From: Xiphydria camelus
Lineage: Eukaryota > Arthropoda > Insecta > Hymenoptera > Xiphydriidae
Assembly (NCBI GenBank): GCA_963678675.1
Contig: OY783200.1
Location: forward strand, 4,290,501-4,354,500
Direction of reading: 5' to 3'
Length of the DNA: 64,000 nucleotides
How positions within the stretch are numbered: position 1 is the first letter of the stretch; each line of letters begins with the position of its first letter. Below, piece by piece: positions 1-12,400 of this stretch. Both the position numbers and the translations under genes were made by a program. The notes below the pieces were generated by a model. That model had not been told where the DNA came from, made no database searches, and worked only from the letters and a program-made list of their open reading frames with translations.

Positions 1-1290
1 GATAACAGGATTTTTCTCTTATGGGATATCTTGAGGGTGGATTTTCCATTGAGGGGGTGGAGTGAGAAAATTTTCGTTTTGAATCTGTAGAGGGAATATA
101 TAACGCGACTAAAATATGCACTAATAATTGAAGAATTCTCGAAAACGGAGGTACTTCTCTCTTATACGTGATATCGTAAGGGTGGATTTCAGACTGAAGG
201 GATGAAGATAAAAAAACGTCGCTTTGAAACAGTGGAGAGAATAAACTACGCGACTATAATATGCAGTAATATTTGAAGAATCCTCGAAGAGAGAGGGACC
301 TTTCTCTTGTAGTCGAAATCGAAGGGGTGGATTTCCAGTCGAAGGGGTGGAGCGAAAAAATCAGCATTTCAAATCTAAAGGGCGACTATATGACGCGACC
401 ATAATATACAATAATAGTTGAGGAATCCTCGAAGACGGAAGTACTTCTCTCTTGCAATTAATATCGTAAGAGTGGATTTCCGGCCGAAGGGGTTGAACGA
501 GAAAATCATCATTTCAAATCTAAAGGGCGAATGTATGACGTGACTATAATATACAATAATAATTGAGAAATCCTTGAAGACGAAAGTACTTCTCTCCTGC
601 AGTTAATATCGTAGGGGTGGATTTCCGGCCAAAGGGGTGGAACGGGGAAATCATAATTTCAAATCTAAAGAGCGAATGTATGATGCGAACATAATATATA
701 GTAATAATTAAAGAATCCTCGAAGAGAAGGAGACTTCTCTCTTGTAGCCAATAACGCAAGGGTTAATTTTCAGCCGAAAGGGTGTGAAGCGAGAAAATCA
801 TCATTTTGAATTCCTAGAAAGAATAAACTACGCGACTAGATTACGTAGTAATAATCGAAGAATTCTCGAAAACAAAAGTACTTCTCTCTTGAAACCGATA
901 TCGCAGGGATGGATTTCCTGCTGAAGAGGTGGAGCAAGAAAGTCGCCATTTCGAATCTGTAGAAGAAATTAATCGCGCGACTACGCTATACAGTAATAGT
1001 TGAAGAATCCAAGAAGTGAGAGGGACTTCTCTCTTATAGTCGATGTCATAGGGGTGGATTTTCCGTCGAAGGAGTAAAGCGAGAAAATCGTTGATCTGAA
1101 ACTATAGAGAGAATAAATCACTCGACCATAACATGCAGTAATAATCGAAGAATCCTCAAGGATAAATGTACGTCTCTCTCATAGCCGTCATCGCAAGGAT
1201 AGACTTCCAGTCGAACAGATGAGGCGAAAAAATCGTAGTCTCTCAGATCCGTAAAGCGAATCGATCGCGTAAAAAGAATTATACCAAAAT
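1..1290. repeat. 145-bp tandem repeat array at left window edge
   Basis: About nine diverged monomers. The anchor ACTTCTCTCTT recurs at about 443, 588, 733, 880 and 1025, a period of 145 bp. Each monomer also has a GTGGATTTCCGGTCGAAGG-like block, a GAGAAAATC block and a CGCGACTATAATATGCAGT-like block. The array probably continues to the left. No coding potential is seen. The same family occupies ALIX intron 2. Confidence 0.85.
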
Positions 1291-3218
1291 AGACCAAAAG
1301 TCCACAGATAACGAAATAATCGCAATTACAATAAGACCGATCGGAATAGTACCTCGTTACCCCATTGCAGGTGCCTCTAGAAGCGCTTAAAAGAAATTAT
1401 TAATCGCAGAATGACACCCGAGAGTCAAAAGTCCTCGAAATGAGCTCTCGAACGCAAAAGAACATTAAAACGTCGAATGAGATTGCGTCCACGACCTGCA
1501 GCAAATCGAATTAAAGATATATCGAGGCTCCAAAAAAGAACCTTGAAAAGACCTCGAGAGTTCTCAAAATCCAAAACAGCATTAAAGACCATCGCCCGAA
1601 TCCTTCCAAAGCCCAGCATAACTCGCACAAAACTCGATTGATATCCGCCAATCCGCATTGCAGCTCACAGTCCAATCCTCTTCACAGTACCTTCCAACCG
1701 AACCTTCATCATCAACCGTTCACCCGACAACGACCCTCGACGAATAAACGATCTCCCAACCGAACGAACGAGTCCATCCGGCAAATACACCCGTTCGTAT
1801 CGCGCTCCGGATCCCGTTGGAATATCGATCCCCGATAATAATAATCGAGCGAACACAAAAGTGTCGGACAGGTCGGAGCGGTCGCGTCCGCGTTGCATTC
1901 CATCCGCCTAACGTGCAAGGTATCAGCTGAGCCCAACGGCTCGTAAAACCCGCCTCGACGAGCTCCCACGGGCTTCACCTTCTACGCTGTTCAGCGCCTA
2001 CACGTATATTGGTTAATAGTAACGCTGACGTCACGCGGCCATACAAGGCCCGCAGTGAAATCAGGTGGGAGTCGAATTCTCATAAGTTATGCAGCTTTTT
2101 CGCATCGACGTTCTATTTCGTCGAACGTGCGATGTGCCGCTGCGGACCTCGGCGACCGGGTGCGTAAGTCGAGTAGAGAGAGAGTGGGCACGTCGTGGCC
2201 CACCTATGGACTTGGGTAAGTCCGCGCGCGACTGGAGAGAGCTTCGCTCCGAGTCGCGAGATTTATACGCGTCCAATTTATGACTTTACGGAACTCTGAA
2301 CGCGGAACGTCGTCGATGGAGGCTCGGTAAATATTATGACCCTGAATTTTTAGCGAAGCTCTAACGGGCGTTATCAAGACTCTCTGAGTCGTGATTTCTT
2401 CTTGGAAAGAATAAAGTGCGATATTGGCGGAAAATTGTATTCGTCATCTGGCCCGCGGGAACGAGACGAACAGGAGGCGCGCATCTTGAGATCGCGTCGT
2501 CCCCTGAGACACTCGACGACGTCCATCGTTCGCGTATAAAGCAGACAACGTGATTCGAGAATCATAGCTTGAAATATTGCGCTATACAAATTTTGTTTAT
2601 TAGTATGCTTCGACAAATGTTCTCTCTCGACATACCGTTATAAAATATTACTAATATACTGAGTGGAAAATGAAATAATAACTATAGAAATTAATGATTT
2701 TTACCATTACAAAATTGGTTGTATCGCGGGATTTTGTTGAATCAAGAGTAAAGTGAAAATTCATCAATATAACGTAGAGAAGAAGAGCAAAGGGACGATA
2801 AGTAATATTCCGCCTGTATAACCTGTAAGTTCATGACGCTAAAAATAACTTATTTCAGTAGTAGATTATAACTTTTACCAAGAGTAGGTTGAACTATTTC
2901 AAATTAGTTAAACAGTTCATCACTGAATTGTGAAAATTAATATATCGTGGCCAAATATTGCTATGATAGTTATTACTATTTACGTTATATTTTTTTCAGC
3001 GAATTGACGAAAAATTATAATTTTATCCTACAGGATAAAATCCCGAAAGATTTCAATGTTTGCAGAATTATTCACACATTTAGTAATATTCCGGAACATT
3101 ATGGTTCCTTCCCCCGCAGTTTCCTGAAAAGAACTCCGCATCCGCCCGGGGTTCGGACGAGAGGATCTCCCGCGCGCGCGCGGCAGTGACATCAGTCAGA
3201 GTGTTGCGCGAACGAATT
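1291..3218. other. Gene-free spacer downstream of DDX18
   Basis: I see no supported gene here. The segment at 1420-2300 is moderately GC-rich and opens several short frames on both strands, none with recognisable domains. A full CRE-type TGACGTCA sits near 2027 in a GC-rich stretch, but no transcript partner is visible. Confidence 0.4.
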
Positions 3219-3224
3219 TTTATT
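3219..3224 (-). terminator. Poly(A) signal of DDX18
   Basis: AATAAA on the minus strand, about 215 bp beyond the DDX18 stop codon at 3437. Confidence 0.5.
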
Positions 3225-3436
3225 TAGCACTGACGCCCGCCCAACGTGATTCAACTGTACAATATTAGCAGAGTGCGTATACCTGAACGCATCCCTCGCC
3301 GCGCGACACGCGTCGGTCGCACCGGTGATCGCGCCTCGGACGAAGTGTGGGCGACGGTGGTGACGCGCTCCGCGATGCCCTCCGCTGTCCTGCCCGTCGT
3401 CCGTCTCCTCCCGCGCGAGAGAGCGCGTCAGGATCG

Positions 3437-6400
3437 TTACCTGGCGAACTGTCGCGCGTCTTTCCCACGTTTGCCGACCTGACGGAAGGTCTTGCTGCGC
3501 TCGACCTGCCGCCCGCCGCTCGGGTTATTCATGCTCTTGAAGTAGCCGTAGCCGCCTCCGCCGAGCCTCTTTCGCGGCCGCGAGTCCTTGCTGACTCCCA
3601 CTTCTGCGAGGCGCCCTCGTTAAGGAACGTATATGCGAGAAGACGGAGAAGGGGAAAAAAAAAGAAAGGGGAGCGACGTTTTCCTCTTCTGCGCGCAGCA
3701 CCGGGCGCCGGAAAAGGAGAGGAGGCGAGGAAAGCAGGGCTCCCGTCCAGTCAGATGTTAAAAAATAGTAGGTTTTAATGATTCCTTGTTTGAAAAAAAT
3801 TACTGAAAAATAGTCGATCTTTTTCCATTTGAGCATCATGAAGGGATAAGAAAAAGTAGTCCAATATGGCCTTTCTAATAAATTTGGTAGAGTTTCGAGG
3901 AAATAATATTGGCAGAAAATGATTGTGATGTGTAATCGAAATAATTTATCATCGTAAGAACACATCGAAATTCGAAGATAACAAATTTGATTCCTCTTTA
4001 AATACTTTGAAAAACCTTCGTAGGTACTACGAGACTTTCTCGTATTATAAAAAACGCGCGTGACGATACAAACTGTTTTTTACGCGCTATCATAACGATT
4101 TATAGAATCTGAGCATGACCGTCTCAACACTGAGAATTCATATGAATTGTTGCAGCGTTTTAGCGACGCGAAGGTAATTATTTGACGAATCAAGGAACGA
4201 AATCTTAAAAATAATTTTTAATTTTTTTGAATAAAAATTACTTTCTACTGACTCTATCGAAAAAAATGACTATGTGGGAGTCCTGGGAAAGTAGGTGGAT
4301 TAGCCGAGTCTGATTAAGCGACTCTTACACAGAAACAGAATTACTTGGATCTACTGAAAATGACTTCCAGGGTCGCAAATAATTATTTATTTACACCAAC
4401 AAAATCTTTTGATACATCAATTTGATATCTCTTCCTTGCAATCATGTGGAATGGTATGTGATTGCAAGAAAAAAATATCAAATTAAAATGAAAAAAGATC
4501 GAATTGATGTAAATAAATAAGTACTTGCGATCTTGCAAGTAATTATTGGTAGATCCAACCGATTCTTTTTCTCCGTTTAGCGACATTAGAACAAAGCCAG
4601 CTTCGCGTGCTTCCCGTTGATCCTGCTGGAGGTTGAACGAGATTTAACGAAAAAAAGGATACTCAGGTCCACGGCCGGCGGCACGAGGAAGCCAAAGGAC
4701 TTGGCCACCTTGGCCAAGTCCAACGTCTCCACGTCGAAGATCTGCTTGAGGTGGTGGGAGTCGTAGGCCCTCACGTAAGCCTTGAAGGCCTCCTTCGCCG
4801 ACATGTTGAGGAAGTAGTTCTTCGAGATCAGCTTTTCGAGCTAAAAAAGGCGACGAGAGTGAGTCCGACTGTGTCGGTTAGAAAGTCCACCGTCGCGCTG
4901 CCGTCCCGGGTCGCCGCGGTGAACTTTCTGGATTCCAGGGAAATTGCTACATGTGTATGTACGCGCGATTTCGACGCGACTTTGATTGGTCTGCGCGATT
5001 TCGGGGCGGGATAATCGAAGAAATTGCCGAGAGGAAATCCTAACGATTTTCGTCAAAATCGAAATCTCTGGAATTGATCGTTCAACTGTCTTGTTTGGTG
5101 CATATTTCGTGCTGATTCCGAGAATTATAGATTTGTTGACGAAGTCGGAAAGGAACGCCAAAATATCGATGATTTTCTGTGAAAAACATTTTTTTTCCAG
5201 CACAAAATCGTTAATATATTATATTTTTTTGAGATATTGATCTAATACAACCTCGCTTTTCGTAATCAGCGCGAAAAAATACACAAGACAGAGTGGTGAA
5301 ATGCCTGGTTCCAGAGATTCCGATTTTTAACACACCCCTTGACATTTTTTCAATTTTTTCGCGAAAATCGAGACGTCCAGAATTCAACTCCCGACCAAAC
5401 TCTTCCGATGTATATTTTCGTGCTGATTCCGAAAATAACAGAATTATTGCTCAAATCTCAAAGGAAATTCCAGTATCGATGATTTTCACGAAAAAAAAAA
5501 AATTTCTTCTACACAATATATCCGATATCTCAAATTTCCTTATAAATGTTGACGCAATAATCGTGCTTTTCGTAATCAGTGCGAAAAAATACGCAAGATA
5601 GTGATCGAGCGAGCAATTGAAAAGATTTTAATTTTCAATAAAATATTAAGGGGTAGATTTCCTCGATTTCTCAACTAAATTGAAGAAACCTCAAATCTAA
5701 AATAACAAATTCACCCTGACGAGTTCCCAGAATCGAGTGAATAACTGAAGTAACGAAGTAATTTCACACAATTCTTTAAACTCCAACTTTTTTCTGCGAC
5801 TTTTTCGTGAGCATATAAAATTCCCCGATAATTCCAGGCTTTCCAGAATTCCCTGACCGCCGGACTTCGCGCAGGCGTGCGCACCTTGAATTGCACGCAG
5901 GAAGTGCGTTTGCATTCTGAGCGACGAATGAGCCGCGGATCGCTCGCGATGTAGGTGTCGGTATAAGTGACTCGGGAGGGGAATCCCGGAGCTCCACCTG
6001 TCGACTTGTCCTACGCGTCGGCCATTTATGTATATCGCGCGATACCTGGGCGTCCAGAGATTGGACGAGCATAGACTATGATTAAATGCTGGTGCCATTT
6101 AGGTACTTTGCGCGTCGACCTACGCGAGGGAGAGCAAGAAATGTGTACAACTCGCGGTGTACACTCGTCGAGGCCAAAAAAGGGCGAAGACAAAGTCGAA
6201 GACAATGATTAGGTTCGAACGCGACAGCGGCATTCAAACGCCAACGCTCTCTGTCGGGCCGCCTAACAAGGACGGACTGGAGAGTGTTAAATTTAAATCG
6301 GGGGGGGGGGGGGGGGGGGGGGGGATAAGCCTAGTAAATTAAAGCCAAACTCCAAGCCTTAAAAAAAATTTATCTCAGTACGTCCTAAAGAAAAAAATGA

Positions 6401-9400
6401 TGAGTCAAGTTGACGTCCAAATGACATCAATACGACGACCTCTTAACTCAAAGCGACATCATTTGGACGTCATCCCAGACAACACGATCCAAAAAGTCAT
6501 CTTGAAGTCATCCGTAATGGCAATCTAATGTCTCACTTTTTGCAAACTTTGATTTAATGTTATTCGAAAGATGGCTATTGGATAACTCAAAATTTGAATT
6601 ATCAAAGAGTGAGACATCAGAACTAGACTGCCTACGGATGACTGAAAGACAGTTTTCTGGCTCTTGTCGTCTGGGCTGTCTCACTGACTCGATTTCAAAA
6701 AAGGAATCCACGCGATAAAAACCCTCGGATTAACTCAAAACCGAGCCGCGAATACCGGAATGGATCTGGACCAGAGCGCCGCGGCCAGGGAGTGGTGCGT
6801 GAATCACGCGTGTGGGCGCCACCCCCCGCGGAATATTCCCCCTCGCCATCCGGAGACGCGCGAGCGAGCGCCCAAGAGGTACGAGTAGCCTGCGACCTCC
6901 ATAACGCGCGAAACGTAACAGCGCGTAAGGGAGCAACAAAAAAAACGAGAGCGAGTTCAACGCGGAAAATAACATTGATATAATTATACACTTTGGTAAA
7001 CAACCCGATCCCGGGTTGGAGCCAGCGAGAGGGGTAATCTGCGCGCGCGCGCTTGATTTACAGCCGCGCGCTCAAATTGTACGCGCAGCGTCGTATCTTA
7101 TGCGTCTTACGCGCATACGTTCTCTCGCGTGATATGTATTTCGCCGATTTCGTAATAACTTTTCAGAGTCGCTTGATGCGGGGCAAGCAAAAAATAACAA
7201 GGCGGCTATTCGCGAACGACGAAGAGAGAGGAGGAATAATTTATGTTCGCAACTCTGCAGGAGCTTGAGAACGGAGATTTTTTTGACGAGATATTTCTGG
7301 CTGCATCCCCTAAATACTTCTTCCGGTGTACGAGATGCGAGCACGGTTAGAGCGAGTTTTCTATTTGGTTGCATCGAGCTTGGTTCTTTCTTCACGGTGT
7401 CCAGCGAAGTGTGGAAAAAAGTTCTCTAACTTTTCTAGGACTTCCAGTCTAAAGTAATCAATTTTTCCTGATTATATTATGGGTATAGATCCAGTACGGA
7501 GTATTATGCATCAGTAATTCCATCAAATGAACAGATTAACGAATATTTATATTAAGGTTATGCCAATTGAGAAATAAGTATGAAAATAACAATATCATTT
7601 TTTTTCACTTAGCTGAACTGTCAAACCGCTACCAGCCCTGTATGTGAATGAATTATAATATTATTATATTATAATTGTGCGAAATCAAATATACGTTTAG
7701 TCGCAGCGCACTTCATATTCTTACATTGCTTCCATCAGTACTTAATCGATATTCTTACTATCGGTAAAAAGAGAGAACTGATTCATACAGGGCTGGTAGT
7801 GGTTTGAAAGAGTTCCTCATGAAAAAAGTGACCGAAAAGTGACAAAAAATAAAGTAAATATTTTTAGGAACACTGCGAATATCTTCATCGCTACATTATT
7901 GTGATTATCATCGACATCGTTAAATCATATTATTTTGATAAACTTCTTAATATCATGACAAATAGGTAAAGAAATGGCAAACATTATGTAAATAAAAAGA
8001 ACACAAATTATTTAAATAATTATTTAAATTATTTATAACCACATTCTTGATTTTTTGGAAAAACATTCTGAAATGAGATGAGATTTTTTTTAAATAGATT
8101 TGCGATATTTTCCATTTCACGTATATCTTTTAGCACTTCTTTCTGTACTGTATTCACACTTTCCAACATAGTTAGCGCTAATACCTCTACTTTAACCTTT
8201 TAACGGCGGGGGTGGTCGATATATCGACCAGCCATGGGGCGATTAATATTTAATGTTTTTTCAGGAATAATTCATGCGTTCAAACGGGAAAAATAGTGGT
8301 AAAATTCCTGGAACCATTCTTTACCTTGAATGACTTTGAATCCAAAGTGGCAGATCCAATATGCCGGATGATGAATTCCAGAAATTTATCAAAACTTGAA
8401 GATGATGGCCCAAAAATTGTTACTCGGAGGTTTTCGGGGTCACTCATTACGATGCTGATGTCCAAATCGGTCTATTCTCAAGTCCAAGATATCGGATGAT
8501 GAATTGCACAAGTTTATCAAAACTTGAAGATGATGGCCCAAAAATCGTTACTCGGAGATTTTCGGGGTCACTCATTACGATGCTGATGTTCAAATCGGTC
8601 TATTCTCAAATCCAAGATTCCCAAATACAAAGTGACTGTTTTGTCGTTGTTACTAGTTTGGCCTCAAAGTTGGTATGCTCATGTTTTTTGATGTGCAGAG
8701 TACGAAAAAAAAGTTATCCGCAAATCTCACCTTCAAGAATTTTCCAATATTTATCAAATAATGACATTTTCAAGCCCACCCTTAGGAAAAAGTTCCATTA
8801 TTGGGACAAAGGCCAGCCACAAGGCCAGAACTTATTTAGTTGAACTCCTCTATCTTCTACCACAAGCACAACCACATCCCTGAAGATGGGCAATGGCTTC
8901 TTCAGTCCCTCTCATATGAAAATTCTGAACATCATAATGACTTTCTAAAATATTTGTTCAAAAAACTGGTGGCTTCGTTGAATTTCATGGCACGAATACT
9001 CCGGCTTTCGCTCTTAGCGTGACCCAGGATCAACAACGTGGATGTGGCGAAAATCTGATCCCTTTGGGCTGCTTGATTTTCGTGATGGAGTTTTCCGTAT
9101 TTTAGTTTTTCGAAATACCTGTCTTCATGGTAATGTCGCTTGTGTGTGGTACTGTTCAAAGCATGATACTGCGCACAGAGGAATATCACAACTGGGGCAT
9201 ATGTACTTCGTTCGACGTGTAATCTTACGCAAAGAACAAAAGTGACACCTTCGACTTGTACCTTCCCTCGGAAAATGACGGCCGATCAATCGAGTGGGAG
9301 AACTCTCGTTGCTAGAGATTCTTTCAGTGGGATCAAGTTTCAATAATGATCTAGCAACCTCCAATCGGAACGAAGGAAACGGTGTATGCCCTTTATTTCT

Positions 9401-12400
9401 CATTTTATATAGAGCATGAGCATTGTATAGACATAGATCAATAAGGTGAAGAAATAACTTGCGATACCACTTCATCGTTTTTCTCACTGATTTTGTTATA
9501 GACAATTGTCTGTCTACATTATCCACACCGCCCATATTTTGATTGTAATTGTGGACACAGGTTGGCTTTGTTATGTCCTTATTTGTTAGATAATTTTTTT
9601 TCCCAGTTACACAAAACTCAAGTTCGTGCACACTTGTAAGCATATGCACACTGCGTTTATCTTCCCACTTTATTGCCATCCACACGTCATTATGAGCGAC
9701 TTGTACTTCACCCCGCTCTAATTTGTTCTCTAGCTTTGGCATTCCTTTTCTATTTGCTTTAACCGTGCCGCAAATTCCTGTATCGCGATCATGCAAAAAT
9801 TCCGCCAGGGTAGGAGATGTGTACCAATTGTCTACATATACAACATGGCCCTTGTAAAAATAAGGTTGCAAAAAGTGAGCAACAATATCACCAGTAATAC
9901 CCAAACCGAACTTTCGAAAATCAGTGTCTGCACCAGTGTAAACAGTGAAGCCCAATATGAATCCAGTCTTGCAGTCTACTAACTCAAAAAGCTTGATACC
10001 AAAACAATTTCTCCTCGAGGGAATATATTGCTTGAATCGAAGCCTGCCTTTCCATGATAACAAACGTTCATCTATGCGCAGATTTTTGCCTGGAATAAGA
10101 ACTGCCGCAAATTTACTTTGTAGGTGGTCTATTACTGGCTTTATTTTCACTAGAGGATGATCCACGATCTCTGAGCCATCCTCGTTATTGTGAAAATGTA
10201 AATAACGCAGAATGTCAATATATGTATCGCGAGACATCATTTGACCAAAAATCGGAGTGTGCACCAAAAGATCTGTAGACCAATAATTTTTCAATTCGCC
10301 TTTCTGAACACTGCCCATTACAATCGAAAGACCGAGAAACTTTTCAAGTTTATCTTTTGTGAGAGGATGCCATTCTTTCATGTGAGAACTTTCAACCTGA
10401 TGATTTTGAGTTTCATAACGATTCGTCTCCTCTATAATCCTTTCAAGCAGAGGAGAATCAAAAAAATAATTGAAATAATCGATTGGACTGTTTTCCGTTA
10501 TAAGGATTTTCGGATTTATTTCGGAGCTGCCTTCGAAACCTTTGATTGACGGGTAAAAATACGGGTCCTCACGAATTTTACTTATCTGCTTATAATCTAC
10601 GTCTCCGAAATCAATAAGAGGAATTTCTTCATTTTCTGATTCTTGTAACTCTGGTTCGGACTCGCCACTACTCCAAGCTTTGTTTTCAGCCATTGTATTG
10701 TTGGATACTAGTTCATCAACACAAGTGTAAAGAATAGGTGGGCGAGGCAGGCTTATAGATTGCGCGGACCATTGCGTTTGCGCGAGCGAATTCCCGATAT
10801 GCCACCTATAGGGCTTTCCGCGTATCGCGCGTGTGAATTCGAGCGGCTGGAAAACGTAGGCCGGTATGAAAGGAAGGTGGATAACAGCCCGGGTTCTCCC
10901 CACTTACGAGGGGTCTACATTTTTAAGAATTGCACATGAAAAATCGCACTTTGAAGACCTCTGGGAACGAAAATTGACTAGTAGAAGTAAATGTGAGTCG
11001 ACTACGGATAGTAGGCCATCAGTAGACAATCCGAATGGCCCAGTCTAGGCGGTACTTTTACCTTATATGTGTGTGCAAATGAGTAGACAATTTTAGTCCT
11101 CTGCAAGAAAGGAAGAATCGCTGTTGCTAACTCGCAGGTACTAACGATAATTCTAGTAATTTTGTACCTTGAATTTACCTTGAACATTTGCTTCGCGGTA
11201 CGTTGTACTTTTTTTTTCGCATTCAGCGCAGCAGAAAAGATAGGCAAGCCAATTTTCAAGCCAAAACAGCTAATCCAATTGCTATTTGGAGGTCAATTTT
11301 TTTTATTAAAAACAATTTTTTAAAATATGATGCCAAATCGCTTTTCCAACGTCAAATTTGTTTGCTGTTTTGGCTTGAAAGTTGACATATCTACCTTTTT
11401 TGATGCGCTGAATACGAAAAAAATCAGCGACCCCGAAAACCCCCGAGTAACAAGTTTCGGGCCATAATCTTCAAATTCTAAAAATTTCTGGAATTCATCA
11501 TCCGGCATATTGCATTCGCTATCTTGGATTTGGGAATAAACTGATTTGGACATCAGCATCGTAATGAGCGACCCAAAAAATCCCCGAGTAATAAGTTTTG
11601 AGCGATAATCTTTCTTACCAAATTTTTTTCATTGGACTTTGCCCTGAGGTCGGGGCCTCCACATAGGAAATTCATTGATTTTATTTATGAATTCCACGTT
11701 TAATAAGAAGTCGATTTTAACTGAAATTTCCCGCTGTGTTAGAAGGTTTAAATCTTTATTTTTAATCGCTTTTTCATTTATAGTTGAGGTTTTTTTCTTG
11801 TTTTTTCTTTCCTTCTCAATCCTTTTTTCTATTTTCTTCTTCAACTTTCTTTTTCTTCTTTTCTGCCTCTTCCCTTTCAACATCATAATGTTTTCTCTTA
11901 CTCTCAGCTTCTAAGTATTCCTGGTATTTATCGCAGGAAGCACTTGCCATCCCGATAAACGTTTTTGTGATTGGTACGAGATTGACTTCTTATTGTATAT
12001 TTTCATAGCGCTTGAGAGTTCTCTCTAATGATGATACATGCAGAAAGAATCACGTACCATCAGACTGATAAGTATTTGATAAATTTTGATAGGCACTGAA
12101 CATAATCAACAGCGCTATGAACAATTTTCAAGACGGTTCAGGCGAATAAGTGAAAAAAGTGACTGTTTCTTAGAATACGTAAAAAGGAAGTGATTTAAAT
12201 GAAATAAATGACAAAAAGTGAAAAAAGTGCTCCAGTACCGCCCCTGTGTATAGGAAACTCCTACTCTCAAAATGTATGAATTTTGAATTTATAAAGCTCT
12301 TAAAAATTCCAACAAATTCTTCAATTTCCCTGACTCGCATAATTCCCTGACAATACCAAATTTTCCAGAATCCTCTGACCGCTGGACGCCACGTTCTTTC

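Larger units (their letters stand above)
7788..12245. mobile_element. Possible hAT-like ends enclosing the piggyBac region
   Basis: CAGGGCTGGTAGTGG begins at 7788, and the reverse complement of a similar end (CAGGGGCGGTACTGG) closes at 12245. Both ends continue inward with AAAAAGTGA...GTGACAAAAA-type sequence. A third copy of the end in opposite orientation finishes at 7642. The 8-bp flanks do not match, so these may be separate fragments and not one element. Confidence 0.3.

Noticed and set aside
11629..11914. Lys/Arg-rich minus frame and its Phe-rich mirror
   Set aside because: Low-complexity pyrimidine/purine tract; no support as a gene.
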